DNA from: Naumovozyma dairenensis CBS 421
Taxonomy: Eukaryota > Ascomycota > Saccharomycetes > Saccharomycetales > Saccharomycetaceae
Direction: 5' to 3'
NCBI RefSeq assembly: GCF_000227115.2
Contig: NC_016489.1
Span: 310,001-374,000 of the forward strand
DNA: 64,000 bases
Shown here: one piece after another, positions 1 to 10,618 of the stretch
Numbering within the stretch: position 1 is the first letter of the stretch
Layout of the letters: every line of letters begins with the position of its first letter
Translations under genes and position numbers: made by a program
The notes under the pieces: model-generated
Told to the model about the DNA's origin: nothing
What the model saw: the letters and a program-made list of their open reading frames with translations, nothing else
Databases searched by the model: none

Positions 1-2375
1 TAAAGGTTTTAACCATATTATTTACATTAATATTCGTATTATGTATAATTCAAGTTTATTGTGTAGTCTTTTTTTTTTCACTTTTCAAAATTAACAAAAC
101 AAGAATTGGTTGGAAGAATTTCAGATCTTTTCATGAAGTGGCTTCACAGAAGTTGAATCAAACGCTTGATAACCAGGGGGAAATATGTTATTTGATGACT
201 ATCTCCTTAAGAATGCCTAAAAAGAATCGGTTGATCAACAAGTATTGCAATTGTAATATTCTGTTCTATTCTTTCATGTCAATAAATCAAGTAAATTAAC
301 AACACTTCGTTTTTAATCCGCAAAGTCCGAAATTCAGACTCTGTAACGTACAAGTTGATGGAACAGACGAACAGAGGTGCATTTATTTCAGACAATTCAC
401 CAGGGTTTATACCCTAGGAATACATCTTGAAGTGATACAATAATTCTTAAAGATATATAGACATTCAGACAGCTGGGCAATTCCATATTTGTGTTCACAA
501 TTCCCTTCGATACTTTTTTTTTAATAAATGAATTGTTTTTTAATATGTAATTATTAATAACGTCCACAAAGTTTGGTATATTTATGACCCATATCTTTTA
601 TGAAGTTAGTATAATCGAAATTATTTCTATTATTATTACACTGGCTTTAGTTCACAAAACAAGTAAAGCGCTCTTTGAAATATACATCAAATGGAAATTA
701 TCTTGTTTTTTTACCTTAGAAGAAAGGGTAAATACAAATGTTATAAAAAGGTAGGCTTCCCATATTTCAATAAATGTCAAAAGTATTAATTGCCAATAAA
801 TTAAATCTTTTTTTTAAAGGCGACATCCAGTTCCAGATATATAAAATTCCAAAAAGAATGTCGCTTTGAGTTCAAATAATTTTTGTCTTTGCATATAAAT
901 ACGACTCTTTCGTCGTTAGTTTAATTCCCTTTCTACTGGAAGCAGCTAGATGGTATTGGCGATAAAAATTTCCTATGTCTTTATATAATAGACACAAAAA
1001 ACTTTGGAAAAATAAAATTAATCACCTTTTTCTTGACGCACTGGAAAATTAACTTCTTCATTCTGTATACTTAGTGCATAGTCTACGTATTGTCTTCCTC
1101 TAAGTAAGTAAGAGAATGAACCAGTGTCTATTTGAAACAGGAAAAAAAAAGGGATACTCTTGTTTTTTCCTCTACGTCTGTTTATTAGCTATCGTTAGTT
1201 TTTTTTTCCCGTCCGAACTCCGGCTGAAGAATTGACGTAGGGAAAAGGTTAAAGGATTTACAATTCGAACAAAGCTGCATGGTAAAGGGATCTTCGGAAA
1301 CTTACCAACTTGGAAGAAAAGAAAGACGAAAATCATATCTTCTAGAAGGAACGAAACTAGAAACGTTAAGGGAAAATGAGCAGTAATAATCAGTGAGCGC
1401 CGATAAAAAAAGTGATTTACGAAATTGGCAGACGACTGGATCAGTAACCAAGAGTTGCAGCATATCTTATGCTGCATGCATAATAAAAATGCAGGTTGAC
1501 AATGCAAATTGACGAAGTCAAAGCGACAATTATGTCTTTAGGAGTTTTATTGCATAATATATTATCGTCGTTATTGTGTACATCTGTCGTTTGGTCTTCA
1601 ATATCGAAATTGAGCTTCCCTTGTTCGTGAAGATTTTAACAGACACTTCCCATGCAAAGCACCTTACGTAAAGAATACATATAGGATCGAAGATCCATTT
1701 CATGGGATTTTATGACAGAAAAAGTTATTTCGAAATACAAAGCCAAACGTTATGCATTACGTTTGTTCGCTAACTCCCTAGCATTAATGGATCTATCTTG
1801 CATTGTATTATACAATTTGTATACAAAAAAAGGGAAGCTGCATAAAGCCAGCAGGGAAATATCATAGTAGAAACAAATTTTCGAAATCGTTTTAGTTGTA
1901 TAGATTTTCGAGTAAAAAAGCTAGCCTTCCCAAATTTTGAGATGAATCCAACTTTACCATTGGAAGTTTATTGCGTTTCCTTCTAATTGTGACTATGCAC
2001 CTAATGATTTCGTGAATACAGTAAAATTAATCAAAGTCGTACCTTGTCTTACGTGGCTAAATTTAATTAGATCTTCCAAAAAAATCTGGTCTAATCAAAC
2101 TTTATTTCTAAAAGAAGGTTGTAACTCCGTTTTTGGTTCCTAAAAAGTCGATGCTTTCAAACCAGCATTGTTAGTAATATATGTAGATCATCTTTGAAAA
2201 AAACCTTTTCGACAGTATATAACTTGGATAGCTCAACCCTTTTTTTACTGAAATTAATGCACCATTACCATTGTCTTAGCAACTTAGTTATAGATCCTGC
2301 ATAACCTACCAGAAAGCTTGGAACCTAGTTTTGCAACCAAAAAGAAGAAATAAAGTAACTACACAAACAGATTTT
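1..2375. other. Gene-free stretch, left end
   Basis: No ORF with yeast protein character, no tRNA A/B-box pair and no transposon ORF was seen in these 2.4 kb. The longest frames are short, rich in Phe/Leu/Ser and look like chance translations of T-rich DNA. Poly-A/T tracts are common. The right end must carry the promoter of the ECM13-like gene. Anything upstream of position 1 is unknown. Confidence 0.5.
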
Positions 2376-3125
2376 ATGAATTTTACATATTCCTCGATTG
2401 AGAAACAAAAACTTTTATCAGACCTGTCAAGAAATAAATTGGCACATTGTGTTAAAGTTGGTTCAAGAAAGGGATTCGATCTTAGAAGAATGGTTGGAAA
2501 TGCAAACTTATTAGATACCCTTCTCAATAATATTGAACAATTTAATGAATACCAAAATCATATGCTTATAATACGCAGAACTTTGCTTTGTGGATTATCA
2601 CCAGTAACAGGATCTTCCAATCAAAAAAGAAGTATTTATTAGATTGAAGATGAAGATGAAGAAGAAGAAGGTAACGTTGAGGAAGAATTTATAGTATATT
2701 ATGAAAATGATGATAGTGAAGTCTATGACGAAGACGATGATGATGATGATGATGATACTAGTTGTTTTTCCTTAAGTTCTTACCAATCGGTCAAAAGTGA
2801 GAACAGTTTAAGGCTAAAATACCAAGAAAAGAACATGGATGTAGATAATTATAAGAAGGGCAAAAACCACATCAATAAAGTAAATGATAATAAAAAGTCG
2901 GTGGTGCCATTAGGTCCTATGCCACTTTTTACACCAACAACACCAAGATCTTCTTCTTCGTATTCTGTGTCTTCTTCCGGATTAGAGACCATTTTGGAGC
3001 AACCATTGTTAGAAGTCCCAATTAGGCCTCAATATGTTAAAGAGCGTCATAAATCAACGTATTATGGGGCTGGCCACTATTCTGATATGACAAGCATGGA
3101 TAATAAGGAAGGTGTATTGATATAA
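2376..3125 (+). CDS. ECM13/YJR115W-like protein, interrupted by one in-frame TAG
   Basis: The frame is open from ATG 2376 to TAA 3123-3125 except for a single TAG at 2640-2642; both parts are in the same frame, so this is one gene of 250 codons. The first 88 residues carry a basic helical segment and the motif DLRRMVGNANLLDTLL, which resembles the DLRxxVGxANLLDxL core I associate with the yeast ECM13/YJR115W family of unknown function (from memory, not searched). After the TAG come an acidic tract (about 40 residues, Glu/Asp-rich), then a Ser-rich segment with PLGPMPLFTP and a conserved-looking tail. No GT...AG intron with a TACTAAC box spans the TAG. Upstream in-frame DNA to the stop at 2277 has no ATG, so 2376 is the likely start. 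The TAG could be a sequencing error, a leaky stop or an early pseudogene. Confidence 0.55.
2640..2642 (+). other. Internal TAG stop in ECM13-like frame
   Basis: This single TAG splits the ECM13-like frame; the reading frame continues for 160 codons beyond it with biased, protein-like composition. The base after the stop is A, which is not the typical leaky context (stop followed by CAA). Confidence 0.8.
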
Positions 3126-3671
3126 GTTTATAGTTGTACATAAAAGCGCTTCTACATAAAACCAAATAACATTCCAAAATAGCACCACTAATTTCAATTC
3201 TAACTACTCTAGATACCCTCTTCTATATCACAAAACTTTGGGAAACCAAAATATGAACAACTGTCAATTTATGTCTCCATAATCTCTGACATTTATTAAC
3301 ATCTCTATGCCAGAAACATGGCGTTCTTTATCTACAGTGTGGTGTACGTGTGGAATTGTGCCCGAGAACATCAAGAGTTGATCTTCAGAGGAACCTTACA
3401 TAATCTATAGACTAGAAGATGAATTAAATCACTATTTTTTGACAGGCCAAAGCAAATCCTAGGCGTATTTGGAAAGCAAAATCTGGTCAAAGAAGTTTGG
3501 AAACAGCGCATTTCAACTTTATTACGTTATAGTGTACTATTTTTTCCTCGAGTTAATATATATCCAATTGGCAAACTTTAAGAATCCTAAAACCAAATTC
3601 AGTACTGGTTCTCCTATATTTTCAGATAGAAGTGTTACATCTAAAAAGTGAAGTAAAATAATAATTTTATC
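3126..3671. other. Intergenic: ECM13-like 3' end and YPK1 promoter
   Basis: AT-rich spacer between two genes transcribed to the right, so it holds the terminator of the first and the promoter of YPK1. A 60-codon frame near 3469 has no homology I recognise. Nothing else seen. Confidence 0.5.
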
Positions 3672-5714
3672 ATGTATTCATGGAAATCAAAATTCAAGTT
3701 TGGTAGATCAAGAGAAGAGAAACAGAAACAAAAGGAGTCCTCTGTTGAATCGTCTTCTTCTATTCCTAAATCTCCATCTGGTGATATAATCTCATCTAGA
3801 AAAGAGACGATTACAAAATCTAACTCGACGATAGCTCCTGACCTAAAGGGACCGCCATCTTCTCAAGACGGATCTGGTATGAAAGGTCCATCATCTTCAT
3901 CAGGATCTTCAATAGTCAACGGACCCAACAACCCTCAATCTCAATCACAGTCAAGTTCCAGTTCCGAACCAGTACAAGATATTCCTAATGACTCTACGTC
4001 TTCCTCGGGTATAATGACAATTAAAGTTTATAATGGTGACGGGTTCATGTTGCCATTCCCAATAACTTCGAATCAACAGATTTTAACAAAACTATTAAGT
4101 TCCGGTATTGCTGCACCAAATTCCCAATCGGATATTAATGCCCTGTTATCGCAATTATCAAACCTACAATTATCTTCTAATGGCGGCAACGATAACAATA
4201 TGAGCATGAATACTAGCGATGGGATTAATAACAAAGAGGATTTATTACAAAGTAAGAATTGTTCTAAATTTATTCCAGCAACAATCATATTACCAGGTTC
4301 ATCGAACTTGAATCCATTATTATATTTCACTATAGAATTTGATAATACGGTAGCTACTATCGAACCAGAATATGGTACTATGTTAAAACCAGTCTTCAAT
4401 AAGATCTCTACTTTTGATACCACGAGAAAGTTACCATTTTTGAAAATTGATGTATTCGCAAGAATCCCATCAATATTATTACCATCTAAACCATGGCAAG
4501 ATGAAGCTGGTAATAATAATCCAAAACTGAAGGAGATTTTCCAAAAGATTAATTCTAATCAAGATATCCACTTAGATTCATTAAATTTGCCAGTAAATTT
4601 GAAGTTCAACACATCAGCAAATATAAGGCTTTACAACCATCAATGGATTTCTTTGGAAAATGGTCAAGGTAAGATTAATATATCAATTGATTATAAACCA
4701 GCCAAGAATAAGCACTTATCAATTGATGATTTTGATCTTTTAAAAGTTATTGGTAAAGGTTCATTTGGTAAAGTTATGCAAGTACGTAAAAAGGATACAC
4801 AAAAAGTTTATGCTTTAAAGGCAATTAGGAAGTCATACATTGTTTCTAAATCAGAAGTCACGCATACATTAGCTGAAAGGACTGTTCTGGCCAGAATAAA
4901 CTGCCCCTTTATTGTCCCATTAAAATTTTCATTTCAATCTCCTGAGAAATTATACTTAGTCCTAGCTTTTATCAATGGTGGTGAATTGTTTTATCATTTG
5001 CAAAAAGAGGGAAGGTTTGATCTTTCAAGGGCAAGATTTTATACTGCCGAATTATTATGTGCCTTGGAAACACTACATAAACTAGATGTTATTTATCGTG
5101 ATTTGAAACCGGAAAATATCTTATTGGATTATCAGGGACATATCGCTCTATGTGATTTTGGTCTTTGTAAATTAAATATGAAAGATTCTGATAAGACCGA
5201 TACATTTTGTGGGACTCCTGAATATTTAGCTCCCGAATTATTGTTAGGACAAGGTTATTCGAAAGTGGTTGATTGGTGGACTCTCGGTGTCTTGTTGTAT
5301 GAAATGTTGACTGGGTTACCACCTTATTATGATGAAGATGTACCCAAGATGTATAAGAAAATTCTACAAAATCCATTAAGATTCCCTGATGGATTTGATG
5401 AAGATGCCAAAGATCTTTTAATAGGATTACTGAGCCGTGACCCAACAAGAAGGTTAGGATACAATGGTACGGATGAGATCAAGAACCATCCATTTTTCAG
5501 CCAGTTGTCTTGGCACCGTCTATTAATGAAAGGTTATATTCCACCATATAAACCTCCTGTGATAAATTCAATGGATACAAGTAACTTTGATCAAGAATTT
5601 ACAAGAGAAAAGCCTGTGGACAGTGTCGTAGATGAATTCTTGAGTGAAAGTGTTCAAAAACAATTCGGTGGCTGGACATACGTTGGGAACGAACAACTAG
5701 GTAGTTCAAGATAA
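3672..5714 (+). CDS. YPK1: AGC serine/threonine kinase Ypk1 (SGK-like)
   Basis: Kinase downstream of TORC2 and Pkh1/2 that controls sphingolipid synthesis, endocytosis and plasma-membrane stress responses. The protein is 680 residues, the same length as S. cerevisiae Ypk1. It begins with the family N-terminus MYSWKSKFKFG, followed by a Ser-rich disordered region (about 11-115), a conserved regulatory domain (about 115-345) and the kinase domain from about 354: glycine loop GKGSFGKV (361-368), catalytic YRDLKPEN (475-482), DFG at 495-497. The activation-loop Thr of TFCGTPEYLAPE is T511 (Pkh site) and the hydrophobic-motif Thr in FGGWTYVG is T669 (TORC2-type site). The C-terminus lacks about ten residues present in S. 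cerevisiae. The paralog is YPK2; the next gene RRN3 fits the YKL126W-YKL125W order, so YPK1 is preferred. Confidence 0.96.
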   Translation: MYSWKSKFKFGRSREEKQKQKESSVESSSSIPKSPSGDIISSRKETITKSNSTIAPDLKGPPSSQDGSGMKGPSSSSGSSIVNGPNNPQSQSQSSSSSEPVQDIPNDSTSSSGIMTIKVYNGDGFMLPFPITSNQQILTKLLSSGIAAPNSQSDINALLSQLSNLQLSSNGGNDNNMSMNTSDGINNKEDLLQSKNCSKFIPATIILPGSSNLNPLLYFTIEFDNTVATIEPEYGTMLKPVFNKISTFDTTRKLPFLKIDVFARIPSILLPSKPWQDEAGNNNPKLKEIFQKINSNQDIHLDSLNLPVNLKFNTSANIRLYNHQWISLENGQGKINISIDYKPAKNKHLSIDDFDLLKVIGKGSFGKVMQVRKKDTQKVYALKAIRKSYIVSKSEVTHTLAERTVLARINCPFIVPLKFSFQSPEKLYLVLAFINGGELFYHLQKEGRFDLSRARFYTAELLCALETLHKLDVIYRDLKPENILLDYQGHIALCDFGLCKLNMKDSDKTDTFCGTPEYLAPELLLGQGYSKVVDWWTLGVLLYEMLTGLPPYYDEDVPKMYKKILQNPLRFPDGFDEDAKDLLIGLLSRDPTRRLGYNGTDEIKNHPFFSQLSWHRLLMKGYIPPYKPPVINSMDTSNFDQEFTREKPVDSVVDEFLSESVQKQFGGWTYVGNEQLGSSR

Positions 5715-6229
5715 TTAAAAACAAAAGAACATAGGGCTGGGACCACTCCGTACATATGTATACTATTAAAAATTTAGCACTTCTCTATGAACCCAACATT
5801 ATTTATACGTACATAATATTATTTATTTCTATTCAAGTTTAATAAAAAGAGGACCTTGAGCACTATTATTATTATATATATTCTCATCGTTAAAAACGGC
5901 CATCGTCTCAGAAACAGCCGCACGAAGCCCAGCTCATCGAAGGGGAAATTTTTGAAATTTGAAAATTTTGACGTTTTACATAATCCATTCCTTGAAAAAA
6001 AGATTAAATCTAAAAGAATCCTTCTTTATTCATTACGTTAAGTTGGAAAAATTCTGATTGTTATTACTATTCACTTATCAAAGAGGACTAAGAAGTGTTT
6101 CTATTTGGCTTTATCTATCGTGTGACAAGTAGTAAATATTCTGTATTTTCTTGAGTACAGTTTTTTCTAAAGTTCCTGATAATAATACAATAATACTAAA
6201 CTTTAAATTGATTATTTACTCGTTGAAAA
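5715..6229. other. Intergenic: YPK1 3' region and RRN3 promoter
   Basis: Spacer between two rightward genes. Its right half carries two CTCATCG (PAC-type) cores and a TGAAAATTTT (RRPE-type) element, listed separately. A 61-codon frame at 5856 overlaps these sites and has no recognisable product. Confidence 0.6.
5883..5969. promoter_or_regulatory. PAC and RRPE elements upstream of RRN3
   Basis: CTCATCG occurs at 5883-5889 and 5933-5939 (reverse complement CGATGAG, the PAC core) and TGAAAATTTT at 5960-5969 matches the RRPE core. In S. cerevisiae, paired PAC and RRPE elements mark ribosome-biogenesis genes and bind Dot6/Tod6 and Stb3. Their presence 260-350 bp ahead of RRN3, an RNA polymerase I factor, fits that regulon. 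Confidence 0.6.
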
Positions 6230-8220
6230 ATGATGGCTTTTGAAAATAATACTAAACGAAATGCCCAACCTGATTTGGATCCAACGTCCACTACAAATAA
6301 AAACGTAAAGTGGAGTTTTCCAATGATATTACTTTGCATCAAATAGAAGCTAATAATGATAGTGACAATAGATTTTCTTCCAATTTATTTTCAAGATTTG
6401 TTAAGTCAGCGTTGGATAACTTAGAAAAGGTATGTTTCATCTCTTTTCATGCGTTTTTTTCTTTTTCTCTTCTCCTTCCTCAAACAAATTCTTTTTTTAC
6501 TAACAAGGACCCTCGCTAAAACTGCCATTGTTTGTCATAACAGAACGATTTTACTGGAATAAATGTAATAGCTGATCAAGTTGGGTTATCAGCTAAGAAC
6601 TCTGAAAGAATCTCGATGGAAAATTTTAACATTCTATTAGATATTCTGTCGAACAATATTAATCGCATCGATTCTACGAATGGGATCATGTTAATTCAAA
6701 ATATTATAAACTTTGAGAAATGGTGGGAATTACCATCATTAACTCTAAGTAAATATGTATTTTTCATTAAGATTCTTTGTTCCAGTGTCCCCAAATGGTG
6801 GCAAGATGTTTCAATGATCTTAATTTCAAATTTTACTTTATCTATCAAGATGACTCAATGTCATCATGATATGCTTAAATATTTCTTAAGAATGATCCCT
6901 TCTTCAATGGGATTTATTGACTCTTATTTGACTAGGTTCTTCCCTAATAAGAATGATACCAGTTCAAAAACTGTCAATTATATTGCTAATCTTTTGTTTT
7001 TAACTGAATATTGTAAAGAACTGAAGTTTCAAATTTGGTCTTTACTTGTAGAAAGAATTATTTCCATTGATGTGGAATTACAAAATGAATTAGATGAATT
7101 GGATGATGAAATTGAAGACGATTTAGAAGAAGAAATTGAAAATGATATCGAATCAGATGATGATGAAGAAGAAGGTGATGATCATATGAAGAGTGACAGT
7201 GAAGAAGAAGACGAAGAGGCAGCTTCAGATAATGAAGATGAAGATGAAGATGAAGACGAAGATGAAGAAGGTGAAGAATATAATATTGAAGCAACACAAG
7301 GTATCAAAGAACTTTCGACTAAATTAGATTCGATACTCACACTGATAACGGAACATATTTCTAATGCATTAACTCCAGAAAGTCTGGAGACCGGTGATGG
7401 AGTAGCACTTTTCAACACATTAACAACGTTATTCAAGACCCATGTCTTACCTACATACTACACAAGATCCATCCAATATATCATGTTCCATATTTCTCAA
7501 CAACAGTTAGAATTGATGGATTCATTTTTGGTGACTTTGATTGATATAGCATTTTCTCCCAATGAAGCAGCAGAGAAAAAAATCAAGTCATTACAATACT
7601 TGGGATCATACATTGCTCGTGCTAAAAAATTATCAAGAACACAGATTGTATTTGTTGCCAGTTATCTAACATCGTGGTTAAATCGTTATGTCATTGAAAG
7701 AGAAGAGGAAGTGGATCAACCTGGTGGGATGGAAAGGTTTAAACAATTTTATGCTGCATTCCAATCCTTATGTTATATATTCTGTTTTAGACATAATCTT
7801 TTCCGGGATTGCGATGGTGAATGGGAATGTGAATTAGACAAATTTTTCCAAAGAACGATTATATCGAAATTTAATCCTTTGAAATATTGTAATGAAAATG
7901 TTATGTTAATGTTTGCCAGAATTGCTCAACATGAGGATGTGGCATATTGTTTTAGTATAATTGAAAATAATAATAATGAAAGATTAAGAGGGATAATTGG
8001 TAAAGTGGATACATCTAAGAGGGACACATCCGATTTTGTTAAGGTGGGGACTGTCTCATCCACGTGGTCTCTAGCAACGAGACAACAATTCATTGATTTA
8101 CAGAGTTATTTCCCATATGATCCATTATTTTTAAGGAATTATAAAAGAATGATGAAAGAATATTATATTGAATGGAGTGAGGCCAGCGGGGATTTGGAGA
8201 GCGATGAATCAGATGATTAG
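6230..8220 (+). CDS. RRN3: RNA polymerase I initiation factor Rrn3, with intron and one-base frame break
   Basis: Rrn3 (TIF-IA) binds RNA polymerase I and bridges it to core factor at the rDNA promoter; it is essential. The body is highly similar to S. cerevisiae Rrn3 across the HEAT-repeat protein, with an acidic loop at genomic 7080-7290 and the usual ending EASGDLESDESDD. The start is ATG 6230 (MMAFENNTKR, matching the known N-terminus). Two oddities precede the long frame. Near 6299-6303 a run of five A needs one more base to join MMAFENNTKR...TNK to KRKVEFSND, the equivalent of yeast KKRKVQFSD. Then GTATGT at 6430 opens a 114-nt intron ending at 6543, after which NDFTGINVIADQV continues the protein. 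With both corrected the product is 625 residues (627 in S. cerevisiae). S. cerevisiae RRN3 has no intron. Confidence 0.93.
6299..6303 (+). other. Probable one-base deletion in A-run of RRN3
   Basis: The five A at 6299-6303 should be six for the conserved TNKKRKVEFSND reading. As written, the ATG 6230 frame ends at a TAG at 6344 and the downstream frame begins right after a TAA at 6298-6300. A homopolymer sequencing error is the simplest reading. Confidence 0.75.
6430..6543 (+). other. Spliceosomal intron in RRN3
   Basis: The donor is GTATGT (6430-6435), the branch site is a perfect TACTAAC (6498-6504), and the acceptor is ATAACAG ending at 6543. The branch A lies about 40 nt from the acceptor. 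Removal joins SALDNLEK to NDFTGINVIADQ, colinear with yeast SALDDLDK-ND...IIANQ. Phase is 0 and length is 114 nt; an in-frame TAA at 6517-6519 means unspliced RNA gives a truncated product. Confidence 0.9.
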
Positions 8221-8632
8221 ACCATGGTGAAATACAAAAATTTATCTAAATGTCCTACTTTGCCTCACAACATGAAAACGAAAAAAAATTAAAAAATATT
8301 TTGCATTACCTAATTATAACTTTCTTATTTGTTTTATCATTTCATATAGAATATATACATATCCTTATAATATCATCTCATGTTTAACTTGTTTTCTTAA
8401 CAAAATGTCTTCCCTGTGGTTTCTCATAGCTTTTAAAACTCCGTCGCTTGAAAATATAAAAACTTATATTTATACTTCAAGGAATATAAAGGATTATTCA
8501 ACATCTTTTATTCTTTACTAAACAGTATTGCAATATCACCAAGGTATCTAGCCTCATACACATAAATCTTTTCGCTTACATATATACCACTACATCAAAA
8601 ACACAATTAATTTTAGGTTAAAGTGAAAGAAA
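8221..8632. other. Intergenic: RRN3 3' end and SSH4 promoter
   Basis: AT-rich, with poly-A tracts around 8281-8300 and TATA-like sequences near 8345-8360 and 8455-8490. No gene seen. Confidence 0.5.
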
Positions 8633-10393
8633 ATGGTGTTCCTAAATTCAAAGGATATCGATATGCCAAAACAACAAACAATAATGTCTGAGTTCCTGTC
8701 AGCAACATCACAACCTGCATCTTTAAATGACATACCTTCAATACCACAACCTCAGCCACCGCCTATGGATACAGAACCCGTCAGTTTAGCTTTTTTAATA
8801 AGTCTTTCTGTGACATTTGCGATATTGATGATTCTCCTCATGTTGATGGCTGCATACGTAACATTCTGTGGTTCTGATGAAGCTGAATATGATGAGGAAT
8901 CGTTGAGAGGAGGATTGCATCGACCTCGCAGGTTTGATATCCTGTTCAATAAGAGGCATAATGGGATTTTATTGGATTCAAATTTTACATCACCTGGGGA
9001 ATTTGATGATGCTTTTGAAAATCAAGAAAGAGTACGAACAGAGTTGAGTAAGATGTCACAATATGAAATAGAACTTTATAAACGATCAATCGAATTTCAA
9101 AAACATTCTGAACCGCATGTGGATGAATTTGGTACCTTTATGAGCGCTAATGATCTAAGGTTTATTAAGGATCGTGGGATTCAAAGTTATTATATGTTGC
9201 CTAGTATTAACGATAATGTTGATGAAATGGGGAACTTCCTACCGAGTTTCATTATTCAAGATAAATTAGATATGATCTTTACTAAATACAACAAGAGTTC
9301 GTCATCTGTTATGAATTTCCCACTACCATATAATAAGAAGGAAGCTGTTTATTTTGAAGTTAAAGTGTTTAAACATGCAAGAAATTCAAATAGTATATTC
9401 AGTATTGGATTAATTACTATCCCATATCCATATTTCAGACAACCTGGAATGGCTAAATACTCGATTGCATATGAATCTACGGGGAAGTTGAGAATAAATA
9501 ATCCGTTCCTAGCAAGTACTCTTTTACCTAAATTACAAGAAGGTGATGTAGTTGGATTTGGATATAGATATAAATCAGGTACAATATTTATTACACACAA
9601 CGGTAAAAAAATGATGGATGTGACTCAAAACGTTGATATCGATTTATTCGTTAGTATCGGTGCCATTAACGCATCATACACGAGATCATATACAAAAGAT
9701 GGTTTAGTGGAAGATTCAGATAATGTTGAATTAAGAGAGGCCTTGTCTGAAGGAAGAGAACTTGAGTTACCGCACTCATTACAGCGAGTACGAGATCCAC
9801 ATGATGAGTCAGATCAAATAGATTCGGAAGAAGTGGAATTACATGTCAATTTGGGACAAGTTGGATTTGTATTTATAGAGGCCAATGTAAAGAAGTATGC
9901 ATTTGGGAGTGTGTACGGTGATATTGGTGTTCCTCCTGCTTATAATGGAGAAGAGGCTAAAGCAGACACTATTTTACAAAAAGGCGCCGCTTTACCACCA
10001 ATGTATCCTACCACTTCTAATGATTTCTTTACCCCTGTCCATCCACGGGAGGAATCAGGACATCCTATAGTGGAGTCTAGTGAAGGTATGCGAGAAAATA
10101 ATAACAATAGACTAAGGATACCTGGTATTGAAACGTATGAGAGGATATCATCTCGTTACGATCAGGAAAATAATCTTTATGAAAATAGTACCATCAGTGA
10201 ACATGATGATAGAGCTATTCCTGTTGTAACGAGTACTGACCAATTGGTTGAACGAAGCATTGACGCTGACAATCTCCCGAATGACATATCTAGCAATAGC
10301 AACGGCAATGAAGTACCCACAGGTCACACAGATCATAAGAAGAATAGGAATAAGAAGCTGAAGAAGAAAAAGAGGAAAGGCTCAAGGAGATGA
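8633..10393 (+). CDS. SSH4: SPRY-domain Rsp5 adaptor Ssh4
   Basis: Membrane adaptor of endosomes and vacuole that recruits the Rsp5 ubiquitin ligase to cargo for the multivesicular-body pathway. The protein is 586 residues (579 in S. cerevisiae). A single membrane helix lies at about 51-77 (SLAFLISLSVTFAIL onward, ending AYVTFCG), followed by an SPRY domain around residues 200-350 with the near-identical stretches GMAKYSIAYESTGKLRI and GTIFITHNGKK. Two PY motifs, PPAY and PPMY, sit after the SPRY domain and are the expected Rsp5 WW-domain ligands. The C-terminus is a Lys/Arg-rich tail. The paralog EAR1 is excluded by the neighbours (YKL125W, YKL122C order). The start ATG 8633 is followed closely by ATG 8663. 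Confidence 0.95.
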   Translation: MVFLNSKDIDMPKQQTIMSEFLSATSQPASLNDIPSIPQPQPPPMDTEPVSLAFLISLSVTFAILMILLMLMAAYVTFCGSDEAEYDEESLRGGLHRPRRFDILFNKRHNGILLDSNFTSPGEFDDAFENQERVRTELSKMSQYEIELYKRSIEFQKHSEPHVDEFGTFMSANDLRFIKDRGIQSYYMLPSINDNVDEMGNFLPSFIIQDKLDMIFTKYNKSSSSVMNFPLPYNKKEAVYFEVKVFKHARNSNSIFSIGLITIPYPYFRQPGMAKYSIAYESTGKLRINNPFLASTLLPKLQEGDVVGFGYRYKSGTIFITHNGKKMMDVTQNVDIDLFVSIGAINASYTRSYTKDGLVEDSDNVELREALSEGRELELPHSLQRVRDPHDESDQIDSEEVELHVNLGQVGFVFIEANVKKYAFGSVYGDIGVPPAYNGEEAKADTILQKGAALPPMYPTTSNDFFTPVHPREESGHPIVESSEGMRENNNNRLRIPGIETYERISSRYDQENNLYENSTISEHDDRAIPVVTSTDQLVERSIDADNLPNDISSNSNGNEVPTGHTDHKKNRNKKLKKKKRKGSRR

Positions 10394-10618
10394 ACACTAT
10401 GACAAAGATGTAGGGGAGATTGTTGGTCAAGGTTTATCATGTCCGATTTTGTTGAGGATAAATATGGCATGTATGAACTTTTTTACTTCATTCACCCAGA
10501 GACTATATCTTACATACTTGAACAATATAGATTTGTATTCTTCTATTGTTCTTATTATTGAATCCATATACTTATATATATTCATTAACATTAGATTATC
10601 AATTAGTTACTGCAATCA

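Noticed and set aside
1172..1507. Minus-strand frame of 111 codons
   Set aside because: Phe/Leu/Ser-rich, no domain, in AT-rich intergenic DNA; looks like chance.
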